From the NCBI GenBank assembly GCA_963790965.1, contig CAWBQO010000003.1, positions 1,243,511 to 1,307,510 of the forward strand: a stretch of DNA of 64,000 nucleotides, read 5' to 3'. The DNA is from CAWBQO01 sp963790965. GTDB taxonomy: Bacteria; Bacteroidota; Rhodothermia; Rhodothermales; DASSAV01. Positions within the stretch are counted from its first letter, which is position 1. Each line of letters begins with the position of its first letter. The position numbers and the translations under genes were made by a program. Shown here piece after piece: positions 17,139 through 26,978 of this stretch. Below the pieces are notes generated by a model. The model saw only the letters and a program-made list of their open reading frames with translations. It was not told the DNA's origin and did not search any database.

Positions 17139-19076
17139 TTAGAAGGGACGCTCTTCCCGCGACATCTCCCAGTGCTCCGGCGAACGCCAGACGCTGGAGA
17201 GCATCAACTCGCGCATGAAGATGAACTCCTTCGGGAGGCGGTCATAAAGCTTGGCGAAGAGCGCTTCGTGCGAAAGGATCTCCTCCTTCCACTCTTCCCG
17301 CTCGACAGCCATGAGCTTGTTGAAGTCTTCCCGGCTGAAATCATCGAGGCCCTCCCACTCCAGATCGTCGTAGGTCGGCATCCAGCCCAGCGGGCTTTCG
17401 GTCGCGAAGGCGCGGCCGTGGACGCGATCCACGATCCACTTGAGAACGCGCATGTTCTCGCCGAAGCCTGGCCACAGGAAGTTGCCATCCTCGTCCTTGC
17501 GGAACCAGTTGACGCCGAAAATACGCGGCGGATTCTTGACGAGGCGCCCCATGTCCAGCCAGTGATTCCAGTAATCGGCCATATGGTAGCCGATGAAGGG
17601 AAGCATGGCGAACGGATCGCGACGAACGACGCCGATCTTTCCGACAGCGGCCGCGGTCATCTCCGAACCCATCGTGGCGGCCATGTAGACGCCGAAGTTC
17701 CAGTTCACCGCCTGGTAAACGAGCGGAACCACGTTCGAGCGGCGACCGCCGAAGAGGAAGGCCGAAATCGGCACACCTGCCGGATCCTCCCACGCCGGGT
17801 CGATCACCGGGCACTGGCTCGCAGGAGCCGTAAAGCGCGCGTTCGGGTGCGCCGCAGGCGTGCCCTTGTCCGGCGTCCATTCGTTGCCGCGCCAGTCAAT
17901 GACCTTGCCCGAGGGCGGCTCTTTGGTCATGCCTTCCCACCAGACGTCTCCGTCCTCGGTAAGCGCAACGTTCGTGAAGATCGTGTTGCGCTCGAGGGAG
18001 GCCATCGCGTTCGGGTTCGTCTTCGTGTTCGTACCCGGTGCCACGCCGAAGAAGCCCGCTTCGGGATTGATCGCGTAGAGGCGGCCGTCCTTGCCCGGCT
18101 TGATCCATGCGATGTCGTCGCCGATGGTCGTTACCTTCCAGCCGTCAAAGGCGGGAGGCGGCACGAGCATAGCGAAGTTCGTCTTTCCGCAGGCGCTCGG
18201 GAAAGCCGCCGCGATGTACGTCTTTTCTCCATCCGGATCCTCGACGCCGAGGATGAGCATATGCTCGGCCATCCAGCCTTCTTCGCGCGCCATGTTCGAG
18301 GCGATGCGGAGGGCGAGGCACTTCTTGCCCAGCAAGGCATTGCCGCCGTAGCCGCTGCCGTAGGACATGATCGAGCGCTCCTCGGGGAAGTGAACGATGT
18401 ACTTCGTCTCAGCGTTGCACGGCCACGGAACATCCTGCTCGCCCGGCTCCAGCGGCGCACCGACCGAGTGAAGCGACGGCACGAAATCGCCTTCCTCACC
18501 CATCACTTCCCATGCCTTCTTGCCCATGCGCGTCATGATGCGCATGTTGGTGGCGACGTAGGCGGAATCCGTCAACTCGATCCCCAACTCGGAAATCTTT
18601 GACCCGAACGGCCCCATGCTGAACGGGATCACGTACATCGTACGCCCGTGCATCGAGCCTTTGAAAAGAGAATGAAGAATTTCCTTCATCTCCTTCGGGG
18701 CCATCCAGTTGTTCGTCGGGCCGGCATCCTGCTTGGATCGGCTACAGATGTAGGTCGACGCCTCGACGCGCGCCACATCCGACGGATCGGAGATGGCGAG
18801 ATAGCTGTTCGGGCGCTTCTCCTCATTCAGGCGAGTATAGGTGCCGGCGTCCACCAGCTCCTGGGCCAACCGGTCATACTCCTCCTGCGATCCGTCGCAG
18901 AAGTGGACCTGATCGGGTTCGCACAGATCCACCATCTCCTGGATCCAGCGCTTGGCCTCCTTATTCTTTGCATAGTCGGGATACTCGACCTTCCCAACCT
19001 TTCCGTTCTGCGCTTTCCGTTCTGCCCCGACGGCAGTATCTGCGGCAAAGCGCACGTTCTGTCCTGCGTTCTTCAT
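17139..19076 (-). CDS. pckG: Phosphoenolpyruvate carboxykinase (GTP)
   Basis: Interconverts oxaloacetate + GTP and phosphoenolpyruvate + CO2 + GDP; the gluconeogenic entry step, cytosolic. The 645-residue length and motifs match the GTP class: the P-loop FPSACGKTNFAML (kinase-1a, with the reactive hyper-mobile loop Cys), the metal-binding IGDDIAWIKPG, the guanine-binding region GVNWFRKDEDGNFLWPGFGE, and PISAFLFGGRRS. The ATP-class signature is absent. Single gene with its own terminator. Confidence 0.97.
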   Translation of the reverse strand: MKNAGQNVRFAADTAVGAERKAQNGKVGKVEYPDYAKNKEAKRWIQEMVDLCEPDQVHFCDGSQEEYDRLAQELVDAGTYTRLNEEKRPNSYLAISDPSDVARVEASTYICSRSKQDAGPTNNWMAPKEMKEILHSLFKGSMHGRTMYVIPFSMGPFGSKISELGIELTDSAYVATNMRIMTRMGKKAWEVMGEEGDFVPSLHSVGAPLEPGEQDVPWPCNAETKYIVHFPEERSIMSYGSGYGGNALLGKKCLALRIASNMAREEGWMAEHMLILGVEDPDGEKTYIAAAFPSACGKTNFAMLVPPPAFDGWKVTTIGDDIAWIKPGKDGRLYAINPEAGFFGVAPGTNTKTNPNAMASLERNTIFTNVALTEDGDVWWEGMTKEPPSGKVIDWRGNEWTPDKGTPAAHPNARFTAPASQCPVIDPAWEDPAGVPISAFLFGGRRSNVVPLVYQAVNWNFGVYMAATMGSEMTAAAVGKIGVVRRDPFAMLPFIGYHMADYWNHWLDMGRLVKNPPRIFGVNWFRKDEDGNFLWPGFGENMRVLKWIVDRVHGRAFATESPLGWMPTYDDLEWEGLDDFSREDFNKLMAVEREEWKEEILSHEALFAKLYDRLPKEFIFMRELMLSSVWRSPEHWEMSREERPF

Positions 19077-19601
19077 GCTATGCGACTCTCAATGGGTGGA
19101 GAGGTATGTGCTAACTGCGTACGCGGGCGACTCACAAAGCCTGCAATTCACCGATCGGCCCCACGCGGGGGCGGGCGCGATACGCGACATCGGGGGACTC
19201 TTGGGCGCTGCCTCAAAATCCGGCTTGCCCTTTTTCCAAACCCTCCGCACTAAAGATATGAGTGGCACGGGAGCCTGTTCCGATATCGTCCTGAAAATAG
19301 CGCCCTGCGGCGCGCGGCGTTGTAAGTGGCCTCCTTGACTCCTTATAAGGGGAATCACTACACCAAACCTGTTACGCCTTTCTGTAGCAGTGCAGGAGAA
19401 AAGAAGCGCCTCCGCCGAGGGCTCCTTGCACTGCTTCTTAAAAGCTGACCGGGCGTCTCAGCGGGCCGGGAGGGAGAGAAGGTTGACGAGAAGCAGTCGG
19501 AGGTAAGATTCTCGGAGCAGCTACGGCCGACGAGCGCACGCGCTTCTTAGATGCGGTGTCGCTCCTGGGAATGCGCAGCCAACGATCCGCCGCCACCTCT
19601 G
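19077..19601. other. Intergenic region with a long imperfect hairpin
   Basis: About 525 bp with no convincing gene; short open frames on both strands lack coding character. It should hold the pckG promoter (leftward). At 19386-19435 an imperfect inverted repeat (AGCAGTGCA-GGAG against CTCC-T-TGCACTGCT) could fold as a hairpin with a 23-nt loop; its role is unknown. Confidence 0.4.
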
Positions 19602-20042
19602 TCACTTGCCTCCTTCGGGCAAAATCGAACGCTCGAGCCAGAAGCTGCGCAGCGCGTCAAAGACTTCGCTGAGCGCGTCGGTCTCCATGGGCCGTTTGAC
19701 GCAGGCGTTCACGCCAAGGCCATAGTAAAACGCCACGTCCGCAGGGTTCAACGTGCCTCCCAAGACGATCACCGGGATGCCCTTATACAGCTCATTTCCA
19801 CGGACCTGGCGGATCACGGCCTCGACCGTGTCCTGTGGCCCCTCGGCGCTGTGATCGAGGTCCAGCACGATGAGGGCCTTTTGCGCATCGCCGAACCAGC
19901 GGGGCCGCTTAAAGGAGGTCAGCGCCCCCTCCAGATCTTCCACGCGCTCCAGAAGCGAGAACTGGTCGCGAAGGTTCGCTTGCTCGAGAGCCTTTAGCGT
20001 GTCCGACTCGTACTGCTGATCACCTGCGTATAGAAATAACAT
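19602..20042 (-). CDS. Stand-alone response-regulator receiver-like protein
   Basis: A 146-residue single-domain protein with a CheY-like receiver pattern: hydrophobic strand MLFLYAGD, phosphoacceptor strand ALIVLDLDHS, the Thr/Ser strand IPVIVLGGT, and the Lys loop NACVKRPMETD. The usual acidic pair at the first strand is reduced to one Asp. It is most like Rcp1-type stand-alone receivers. No histidine kinase is adjacent. ATG 20042 is preceded by AGGCAGG and is chosen over the upstream ATG at 20093. Phosphorylation state and partner unknown. Confidence 0.8.
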   Translation of the reverse strand: MLFLYAGDQQYESDTLKALEQANLRDQFSLLERVEDLEGALTSFKRPRWFGDAQKALIVLDLDHSAEGPQDTVEAVIRQVRGNELYKGIPVIVLGGTLNPADVAFYYGLGVNACVKRPMETDALSEVFDALRSFWLERSILPEGGK

Positions 20043-20200
20043 ACCTGCCTGTGGAAACTCTGTCCGAATTCGCGTACTGCTCGATCTCTTCAAGATACCC
20101 GCAAGAACGCTTCACTTGCGCAATGCTACCCAAGCCCCACGGCCGGGAAGCTCGTTGCGCTTCATTCGTGCGCAATCGTTACAAGCCGGACGCTCGCGGC

Positions 20201-21304
20201 CTAATGAACCACCGTCATCAAGGCGGACGATTCCGTACCGCCGGCGCACCGAGCGCGAACGGCGTAGGTGCCGGAGGGGAGCGGTTCTCCGGCAGCGCCC
20301 CGTCCGTCCCATAACACCCGCCCCTCCCCCGTTGCCTCCGCCTCGATTTGGCGGACGGTTCTCCCCATCAGGTCGAATACGGTGAAGGACGCCGCTTCGG
20401 AAGGGCATCCGTCGAGCGCAAAGGTCGCCGGACCCGCCGACGGATTCGGGGAGATCTTCAGGGCGCAGCCGGGCTGGACCGGGACGGGAGCCTCAGCCAC
20501 GGCGGTCGTCTGGCTTTCGGAGACGATCAGCGATCCTTGCAGCGGACTCCCCGTCAAGTCCGTGGTTATCATGGCAATGGATCCAGACCGGGCGTAGTAG
20601 CTATAGACCAGCGTCTCCTGGCGCTGAAACTCGATAGGCCGTCCGAAGATCGTCAAGATGAAGCGGTAAAGGCGGCGCGTGCTTACCATGAGCGCATCCT
20701 CAGCCTGGTTGCCGTCGCCGCGAGGCAGCAACATGGTGCCCCATCCGACAACCTCCGATGCCTCCGTCGCCTCCAACATGAGCGTTAGGCCGCCCTGGCT
20801 AACGGGCGCTTTGTACGCGCTCGTCCATGAGGTGCCCATCGCGAGCGGCAGCGCAAGTAGCCGGACGGCGGGCGTTGGTTTCAGGGTCGTTCTCGACGCA
20901 CCCGCAACGATGACTGCGCCAATGCCGAGCATCGCATCCTGCCGGAGATCGATGTACTGATACTGCACCGAGTCCGCCTCTCCGGGTCTTGACCAGCGGG
21001 ATGCAAGGACGAGATTGGCACTGGCGAAGAACGGATCGTCTGCGCCCGGCACCGGCGGCGCGGCCTCGGCGATGTTCAAGCTGTAGGAAGCGCGAAAGGG
21101 CAGCGCCGCGAAGTCCCACACCTGCGCCGGCCCGGCGGCCTGCGCCAGCTCCGCCAGTCCATAACTCGACCGCGCTTCCCACGTCTCGAACGAACCGCCG
21201 CGCGCAGCCCGGTCTCGGATATCCGCCGCAGTCAGCGTTGTTTGCGCCGCCGACGGCCGGGCCAATAGGATCAAGCAGGCGAGAAGAAAAGGCATCTTCA
21301 TCAT
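20201..21304 (-). CDS. Secreted protein of unknown function with type IX-type C-terminal domain
   Basis: A 367-residue exported protein. Signal peptide (MMKMPFLLACLILLARPSAA) with GAGG five bases upstream of ATG 21304, which decides the start against the longer frame. The middle (residues about 30-270) is a beta-rich region I do not recognise (QVWDFAALPFRASYSLNIAE, YRFILTIFGRPIEFQRQETL). The last 80 residues (LKISPNPSAGPATFAL, FTVFDLMGRTVRQIE, LPSGTYAVRARC) form a FlgD-like/type IX sorting domain, implying export to the surface. Divergent from ppk1. Confidence 0.82.
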   Translation of the reverse strand: MMKMPFLLACLILLARPSAAQTTLTAADIRDRAARGGSFETWEARSSYGLAELAQAAGPAQVWDFAALPFRASYSLNIAEAAPPVPGADDPFFASANLVLASRWSRPGEADSVQYQYIDLRQDAMLGIGAVIVAGASRTTLKPTPAVRLLALPLAMGTSWTSAYKAPVSQGGLTLMLEATEASEVVGWGTMLLPRGDGNQAEDALMVSTRRLYRFILTIFGRPIEFQRQETLVYSYYARSGSIAMITTDLTGSPLQGSLIVSESQTTAVAEAPVPVQPGCALKISPNPSAGPATFALDGCPSEAASFTVFDLMGRTVRQIEAEATGEGRVLWDGRGAAGEPLPSGTYAVRARCAGGTESSALMTVVH

Positions 21305-21473
21305 CTCGTACCTCATGAATCCGGGCTTGCAAACAGGACGGATCGATGCGGGAGCGGCCCCTACGAACCCGTAATCAGATAGAACGGCTCCGAACACGGC
21401 AGACCGGTTGCGGTAGAAGAGATCCGTCGCAAGCCGCGACGGCACCCTGTCCAACTGCAATAATCCTTGTCTT

Positions 21474-23591
21474 GTGAGTCAATATAGCTATTCTGACCGA
21501 GAATTGAGCTGGCTCGCCTTTAACGGCCGGGTGCTTCAAGAGGCGGCCGATCCGTCGGTGCCGTTGTTCGAGCGGATCAAGTTCCTGTCCATCTATTCCT
21601 CGAACCTCGACGAGTTTTTCCGTGTTCGCGTGGCATCTCTGCGAAGCCTGCTGGGCCTGAAACGCCGCTCGCTGGAACGCCTCCCGATTGATCCAGCCGC
21701 GGTGCTTAAGGCCGTGCACGCGGTGGTAAACGAGCAGCAAGAAACCTTCGGCCGCGTCTTCCGCGAGGGTATCTTGCCCGCACTCGAGCGGGAGGGCATC
21801 TACCTCGTCGGCGCGGACGGCCTGTCGCCGGAGCAGAAGACGTTCCTCAATGCCTTCTTTGAATCGGACATCCGTCCACATCTGGACCCTATCGTTCCAG
21901 GCATTGCGGACCAGGCTCCGTTTCTACACAACAATGCGCTTTACCTGGCGGCGGAAATCCTGCCGGAGGCGGGGAGACTCGGAGTGGTTGCGGACCGGGC
22001 AAGCTACGTGCTGGTCGAGATTCCAGCCATGTTGCCGCGCTTCGTGTGGGTTCCTGCCGAAGACGAGCGGCGGTACGTCACGTTCACCGATGAGATACTG
22101 CGGATGAACATGGGCCGCCTCTTTCCCGGCGTGCCGCTCGGCCCTGCTTTCGAGATCAAGCTCACGCGGGATGCCGAGCTGCATCTGGAGGACGAGTTCT
22201 CCGGCTCCCTCATCGAGAGTATTCGAAAGGGCCTCCAGCGCCGCGACCGGGGCGTGCCCTGCCGATTCCTTTATGACGCCCACGCACCGCAAGCGTTGAT
22301 TAATTCGCTCCGAGAAAGCCTCGGGTTGGAGGATGAAGATATGGTACCCGGTGCCCGCTACCATAATTTCTCGGATTTCATTCGCTTTCCGCGTTTCAAC
22401 CGGAGGGACCTTGCTTACCCGCCTTCCCCTCCCCTGCCGCATCCGGAGCTTGAGGCAGCTACGTCGATTCTGGACGCGATGCGAACGCGAGATCACTTGC
22501 TGAGCGTGCCTTACCAGTCCTTCAGCTATGTGCCCCGCCTGTTGCGCGAGGCCGCTGATGATCCGGCGGTCGACGAGATATGGATTACGCTCTACCGCGT
22601 GGCCGGCAAGTCTGCCGTTACCGACGCGCTCCGGCGGGCTGCCGCCCACGGCAAGCGCGTCACGGCGTTTGTCGAACTGAAGGCGCGCTTCGATGAAGAA
22701 ACGAACGTCGAAGTGGCAGAAGCGCTGCAGGCGGCGGGCGTGCAGGTGTACTATGACGTGCCCGGGCTCAAGGTACACGCCAAGCTGCTGCTCATCCGCC
22801 GCCGCGACCGTAGCGGTCCGCGCCACTACGCTTATCTCGGCACCGGCAACTTCAACGAAAAGACCGCCAAGCTTTACGCCGACCACGCGCTGCTCACCGC
22901 CGATCCGCGCCTGGCGGACGAGGTTCGCGGCGTCTTTGCGCTGATCACCGGCGAATCAGAGAATCCGCCGTTCGAACATCTGCTCGTCGCCCCCAAGACG
23001 CTGCGCAAGGGCTTCTACCGGCTCATCGATGCTGAAGCGAGCGCTGCGCGGGCCGGAAGGGCGGCGCGCATGACGTTGAAGATGAACAGCCTGGAAGATC
23101 GCCGCGTGATCGAACGTCTTTACAAAGCGTCGGCGGCGGGCGTGGACATCCGGCTCATTGTTCGCGGCATCTGCTGCCTCATTACGGGCGTGCCGGGGCA
23201 GAGCGAAAGGATCGAGGCCACCAGCATCGTCGACCGGTACCTGGAGCATGCGCGGATTTTCCATTTCCACGCAGATGGGCAGGACAAGCTTTACCTCTCG
23301 TCCGCCGACTGGATGAAGCGCAACCTGAGCCGGCGCATCGAGGTCGCCTTTCCCATTTACGACGAACGTATTCGCCATGAGCTATTTGCGCTGCTATCTA
23401 TGCAAGCAGAGGACAACGTGAAGGCACGCCGCATCGAGGCGGACGCGCAGAACGCCTATGTCGAGCCTGAAGGATTGCCCCGGCGCGCGCAGGAGGAAGC
23501 GTTCCGATACTTCGAAGAGAGGCTCCGGAAGGCGGCCGACCTCTCCGGCGTGAGCCAGGGAGCAGCCTCCGAAAAAGCGGTGCAGCCATGA
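21474..23591 (+). CDS. ppk1: Polyphosphate kinase 1
   Basis: Reversibly polymerises the gamma phosphate of ATP into inorganic polyphosphate. The 705-residue protein has the four PPK1 domains: N-terminal helical (RELSWLAFNGRVLQEA, SNLDEFFRVRVA), head, and two phospholipase-D-like C-terminal domains. The autophosphorylated His is in LKVHAKLLLI and the second conserved His in YLEHARIFHF. YLGTGNFNEKTAKLYADHAL is a family hallmark. Starts at GTG 21474. Its stop overlaps the start of the following lipoprotein gene (ATGA), so the two are translationally coupled. Confidence 0.97.
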   Translation: MSQYSYSDRELSWLAFNGRVLQEAADPSVPLFERIKFLSIYSSNLDEFFRVRVASLRSLLGLKRRSLERLPIDPAAVLKAVHAVVNEQQETFGRVFREGILPALEREGIYLVGADGLSPEQKTFLNAFFESDIRPHLDPIVPGIADQAPFLHNNALYLAAEILPEAGRLGVVADRASYVLVEIPAMLPRFVWVPAEDERRYVTFTDEILRMNMGRLFPGVPLGPAFEIKLTRDAELHLEDEFSGSLIESIRKGLQRRDRGVPCRFLYDAHAPQALINSLRESLGLEDEDMVPGARYHNFSDFIRFPRFNRRDLAYPPSPPLPHPELEAATSILDAMRTRDHLLSVPYQSFSYVPRLLREAADDPAVDEIWITLYRVAGKSAVTDALRRAAAHGKRVTAFVELKARFDEETNVEVAEALQAAGVQVYYDVPGLKVHAKLLLIRRRDRSGPRHYAYLGTGNFNEKTAKLYADHALLTADPRLADEVRGVFALITGESENPPFEHLLVAPKTLRKGFYRLIDAEASAARAGRAARMTLKMNSLEDRRVIERLYKASAAGVDIRLIVRGICCLITGVPGQSERIEATSIVDRYLEHARIFHFHADGQDKLYLSSADWMKRNLSRRIEVAFPIYDERIRHELFALLSMQAEDNVKARRIEADAQNAYVEPEGLPRRAQEEAFRYFEERLRKAADLSGVSQGAASEKAVQP

Positions 23592-24508
23592 GCGGACGTT
23601 CCCTGCCTTTCGGAGCGGTTACCGCCCTGCTCCTCGCCCTGCTCTGCGGTTGTGGCGAAGACGCGCCGCCACAGATTTCCGCGGAAGATCCGCCGCCGTA
23701 CGACTTTGCCCGGCCGGACACCATTTTCCAGTTGCCGATCGAACTTTCCGAAATATCCGGACTCGCCGTGGCGGACAGCAACCTGCTCGTGTCCATTCAG
23801 GATGAGGACGGCGTTTTATACTTTATCGATGCCTCTTCGGGCCAGGTTGTTCGGAGTGTCCCCTTCGGCTCCCCCGGCGACTACGAAGGCATCGAGCGCG
23901 TGGGCGAGAGCCTGGTCGTGATGCGCAGCGACGGCGTGTTCTTTCGGGTGACGGGTTGGCGTCCGGAGGGGATCATCAAGAGCGAAAGAACCGAGCGGCT
24001 GATCTCGCAGCGGTGCAATGCCGAAGGGCTGACGCTCGGTGCCTCGGGAGGAGAATTGATCATTGCGTGCAAGAACAACCTCTCCGGGGGTGGAGATCGC
24101 TACATCCGAGCGGTGTTTACCGTGCCGACTTCGCTGGAGACGCCGGCAGGACTTCCGCTGTTTTCGCTCGATGCCCGAACCATCAACGAGCATCCGAACT
24201 ACGACAGCGGCATCGACCGCCGCCTGCGCGCCATACTCGCGCCCGTCATCGACCTGAGCGGATTTACGCCGTCGGGCATCGCCGTTCATCCGGATACGGG
24301 GCTGCTGTATATGCTTTCTTCCACGCAGCGCACCATACTGATTCTGGACGAGAGCGGGGTCATCGTTGACCTTTATCATCTGCATGAACGGTTCTTCCCG
24401 CAGCCGGAAGGGATTGCGTTCTTGCCGGACGGAACGCTCTTCATCTCCAGCGAAGGTCCGCTCGGGCGTGCGACGCTTGTCCGTTACCGGCCGAACCGCC
24501 CGTCATAA
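23588..24508 (+). CDS. SdiA-regulated-domain lipoprotein (beta-propeller)
   Basis: A 306-residue lipoprotein (LLALLCGCGED, lipobox). The mature part is a beta-propeller of the SdiA-regulated/phytase-like type: LSEISGLAVADSNLLVSIQD, GDYEGIERVGESLVVMRSDG, DLSGFTPSGIAVHPDTGLLY, FPQPEGIAFLPDGTLFISSEG. Such proteins are exported and of unknown enzymatic role. The 4-bp ATGA overlap with ppk1 links it to polyphosphate metabolism by position, which is suggestive because some propellers of this class act on phosphoesters. Confidence 0.85.
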   Translation: MSGRSLPFGAVTALLLALLCGCGEDAPPQISAEDPPPYDFARPDTIFQLPIELSEISGLAVADSNLLVSIQDEDGVLYFIDASSGQVVRSVPFGSPGDYEGIERVGESLVVMRSDGVFFRVTGWRPEGIIKSERTERLISQRCNAEGLTLGASGGELIIACKNNLSGGGDRYIRAVFTVPTSLETPAGLPLFSLDARTINEHPNYDSGIDRRLRAILAPVIDLSGFTPSGIAVHPDTGLLYMLSSTQRTILILDESGVIVDLYHLHERFFPQPEGIAFLPDGTLFISSEGPLGRATLVRYRPNRPS

Positions 24509-24586
24509 GGTGCCGCCGGCGGCTACGGTGGAACAGGTGCGCGGCAACGAGTTAAAGGTTTTTGAGCTTTAACACCCGGGTTCCCC

Positions 24587-26836
24587 ATGCTGCACGCCTC
24601 CGTCATTCATAATTCCGAGATGCACATCGAGCCGGCGTTTGAAGAGACGCTGGAGCGGCTGCTTCAGGCGTGCCGCGAAGGGCTGCCCTCGGTAGATGAA
24701 GGAATGATTCGCCGCGCCTTCATGCTCGGCTACTGGGCGCACCGCAACGACCGCCGAGCGTCGGGTGAACCCTATATCACCCACCCCCTCGAGGTGGCGA
24801 TGATCGTTGCGCGCGACATCGGCTTCGACGACCTTTCCGTCGCTGCCGCGCTCCTGCACGACGTCGTGGAGGATACCGAGCTGACGCTGGATTACATCCG
24901 CGAAGAGTTCGGCGAGACCATGGCGACCATCATCGACGGGCTGACGAAGATCCGCGGCGTCTTTGATACCCGCGAGCTTGGGCAGGCGGAGAACGTGCGC
25001 AAGCTCATGCTGTCCATGGCGACGGACATTCGCGTCATCCTCGTCAAGTTTGCGGACCGGCTGCACAACATGCGAACCATCGAGTCGCTGCCGCGCCACA
25101 AACAGATCAAGATTGCTACCGAGACGCGCGACCTGTTCGCGCCGCTGGCGCACCGGTTTGGACTTTTCGCTGTAAAGAGTGAGCTTGAAGACCTGACGCT
25201 CAAAGTGCTCGATCACGATAGTTTCCAGAGCATCGAGCGCTCGATGAAAGCGTCCAAGGGCGAGCGGGAGGCCTACATCAAGAATTTCATCCAGCCCTTG
25301 CGCGAGCGCCTGGCGAGTGACGGCTTCGAGTTCGACATCAACGGTCGGTCGAAGAACATCTACTCCATCTGGCGCAAGATGAAGGAGCAGGAGAAGGAGT
25401 ACAGTGAGATCTACGACGTCTTTGCCATCCGCATTATCCTGAAGAGCGAAGGGCGGAAAGGAAAGGAAGATTGCTGGCGCGTCTACTCGATCATCTCCGA
25501 TCTTTACACGCCGATTATGGGCCGCTTTCGGGATTTTCTCTCGACGCCCAAGTCCAACGGGTATCAGAGCCTTCACACAACCGTGTCCGGGCCGGAAGGG
25601 CGCAACATCGAGGTGCAGATCCGCACGCAAGAGATGCACGAGATCAACGAGCGCGGCGTGGCGGCGCACTGGAAGTACAAAGAAGGGATCAGCGAGGCGG
25701 ATCGCCGCATGGAGACGTGGCTGAACTGGGTGCGGGATCTTCTCGAGAACCCGAAGCCCGACCAGGCCACCGAGTTCGTCAAAGAGTTTCGGCTGAACCT
25801 CTATGATGAAGAGATCTACGTTTTCACGCCGCAGGGCGATCTGTTGAACCTGCCCAGCGGCGCGACGCCCGTGGACTTTGCCTTCACCGTCCACTCGGAG
25901 GTCGGCTTCCACTGCATCGGCGCGAAAGTGAACGGCAAAATGGTGCCGCTCTCCTTCCGCCTCAAGAGCGGCGATCAGGTTGAGATCATCACGTCCAAGA
26001 AGCAGACGCCGAATCCGGACTGGATGAAGTTCGTCGTCACGCACAAGGCGCGTAGCCGCATCCGGCACTGGATCAACGAGAAGCGCCGGAAGGCGGTCGA
26101 GCTGGGGCGAGAGGTCTGGGAGAAGAAGGTCAAGAAGGGCAAGCTCGAAATTGACGAGCAGGACTTGAACCGCATCGTCGCCCGTCTCAAGTTTCCGAAT
26201 CCGCAGCAGATGTTCTTCGAGATCGGAACGGGCCTCTACGACGCGGACGACTTCGTGGGCTTTGCCAAGAGCGGTGCGTCCTCGCGCGCGCCGGAGGATC
26301 TGGATCAGGACGCGCCTCGCGAGGAGGAGACGCTGCGCCTCCAGTACGAAAGCTTCCTCGACACCGCGCAGGCAACGGGGCGCACCTCGCTGATGATCGA
26401 CGGGGAGCTGCACACCGACATCGTGACGAAGTACGCCACCTGCTGCAATCCCATTCCGGGCGACGAGGTATTCGGTTATATCACGAAGGGCAGCGGCATC
26501 AAGATTCACCGGCTCAACTGCCGCAACGCGCCGAACCTGCTCATCAACCAGCCCGACCGGATCGTGCCGGTCGAGTGGAGCCGGCAGAAGGACGTGCAGT
26601 TCGTCGCAGCACTGCGCATTATGGGCGAGGACCGCGTCGGCATCGTGAGCGACGTTACCACGGTCATTTCGCGTAACCTGAAGACCAACATCCGCTCCAT
26701 CACCGTCGACTCGGATGACGGCATCTTCGAAGGGACCGTCGTTATCAACGTAAGTGATCTCACCCATTTGCGCCGCCTCATCGAACGCCTCAAGCGAGTA
26801 GAAGGGATCCACGGCGTCTACCGGTTCGAGGAATAG
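24587..26836 (+). CDS. rsh: Bifunctional (p)ppGpp synthetase/hydrolase
   Basis: A 749-residue long RelA/SpoT homologue controlling the stringent response. In order: HD hydrolase domain (residues about 40-165; YITHPLEVAMIVA, LLHDVVEDT), with metal-binding His and His-Asp intact; synthetase domain (about 240-360; GRSKNIYSIWRKMKE, FLSTPKSNGYQSLHTTV); TGS domain (about 400-465; IYVFTPQGDLLNLPSGATP); helical and Cys-containing regions (YATCCNPIPGDEV); ACT domain (about 670-745). The intact HD makes a bifunctional SpoT/Rel type likely. The long reverse frame over this gene is a shadow. Confidence 0.97.
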   Translation: MLHASVIHNSEMHIEPAFEETLERLLQACREGLPSVDEGMIRRAFMLGYWAHRNDRRASGEPYITHPLEVAMIVARDIGFDDLSVAAALLHDVVEDTELTLDYIREEFGETMATIIDGLTKIRGVFDTRELGQAENVRKLMLSMATDIRVILVKFADRLHNMRTIESLPRHKQIKIATETRDLFAPLAHRFGLFAVKSELEDLTLKVLDHDSFQSIERSMKASKGEREAYIKNFIQPLRERLASDGFEFDINGRSKNIYSIWRKMKEQEKEYSEIYDVFAIRIILKSEGRKGKEDCWRVYSIISDLYTPIMGRFRDFLSTPKSNGYQSLHTTVSGPEGRNIEVQIRTQEMHEINERGVAAHWKYKEGISEADRRMETWLNWVRDLLENPKPDQATEFVKEFRLNLYDEEIYVFTPQGDLLNLPSGATPVDFAFTVHSEVGFHCIGAKVNGKMVPLSFRLKSGDQVEIITSKKQTPNPDWMKFVVTHKARSRIRHWINEKRRKAVELGREVWEKKVKKGKLEIDEQDLNRIVARLKFPNPQQMFFEIGTGLYDADDFVGFAKSGASSRAPEDLDQDAPREEETLRLQYESFLDTAQATGRTSLMIDGELHTDIVTKYATCCNPIPGDEVFGYITKGSGIKIHRLNCRNAPNLLINQPDRIVPVEWSRQKDVQFVAALRIMGEDRVGIVSDVTTVISRNLKTNIRSITVDSDDGIFEGTVVINVSDLTHLRRLIERLKRVEGIHGVYRFEE

Positions 26837-26978
26837 CCGTGCAGGGTGCGTTTGCGAAGCGGCCGGCCGGCCGGCGTCCACACCCGCGCATTGCCTGTCT
26901 GTATTAGCGGCTGCCGTGTTCCTTCGAGCAGCGCCGCTCTGCCACTAAACCAGCCGCTCCCGGGATCGAAGTACGCGG

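Noticed and set aside
17046..18602. 518-codon plus-strand frame opposite pckG
   Set aside because: Antisense shadow of pckG, no recognisable motif, no ribosome site.
19089..19358. 89-codon minus-strand frame upstream of pckG
   Set aside because: No family resemblance and poor codon pattern; more likely the pckG leader region.
24569..26881. 770-codon open frame on the minus strand across rsh
   Set aside because: Mirror of the well-supported Rsh gene; its translation is Arg/Val/Leu-rich with no domains, a usual effect of GC-rich codon bias.
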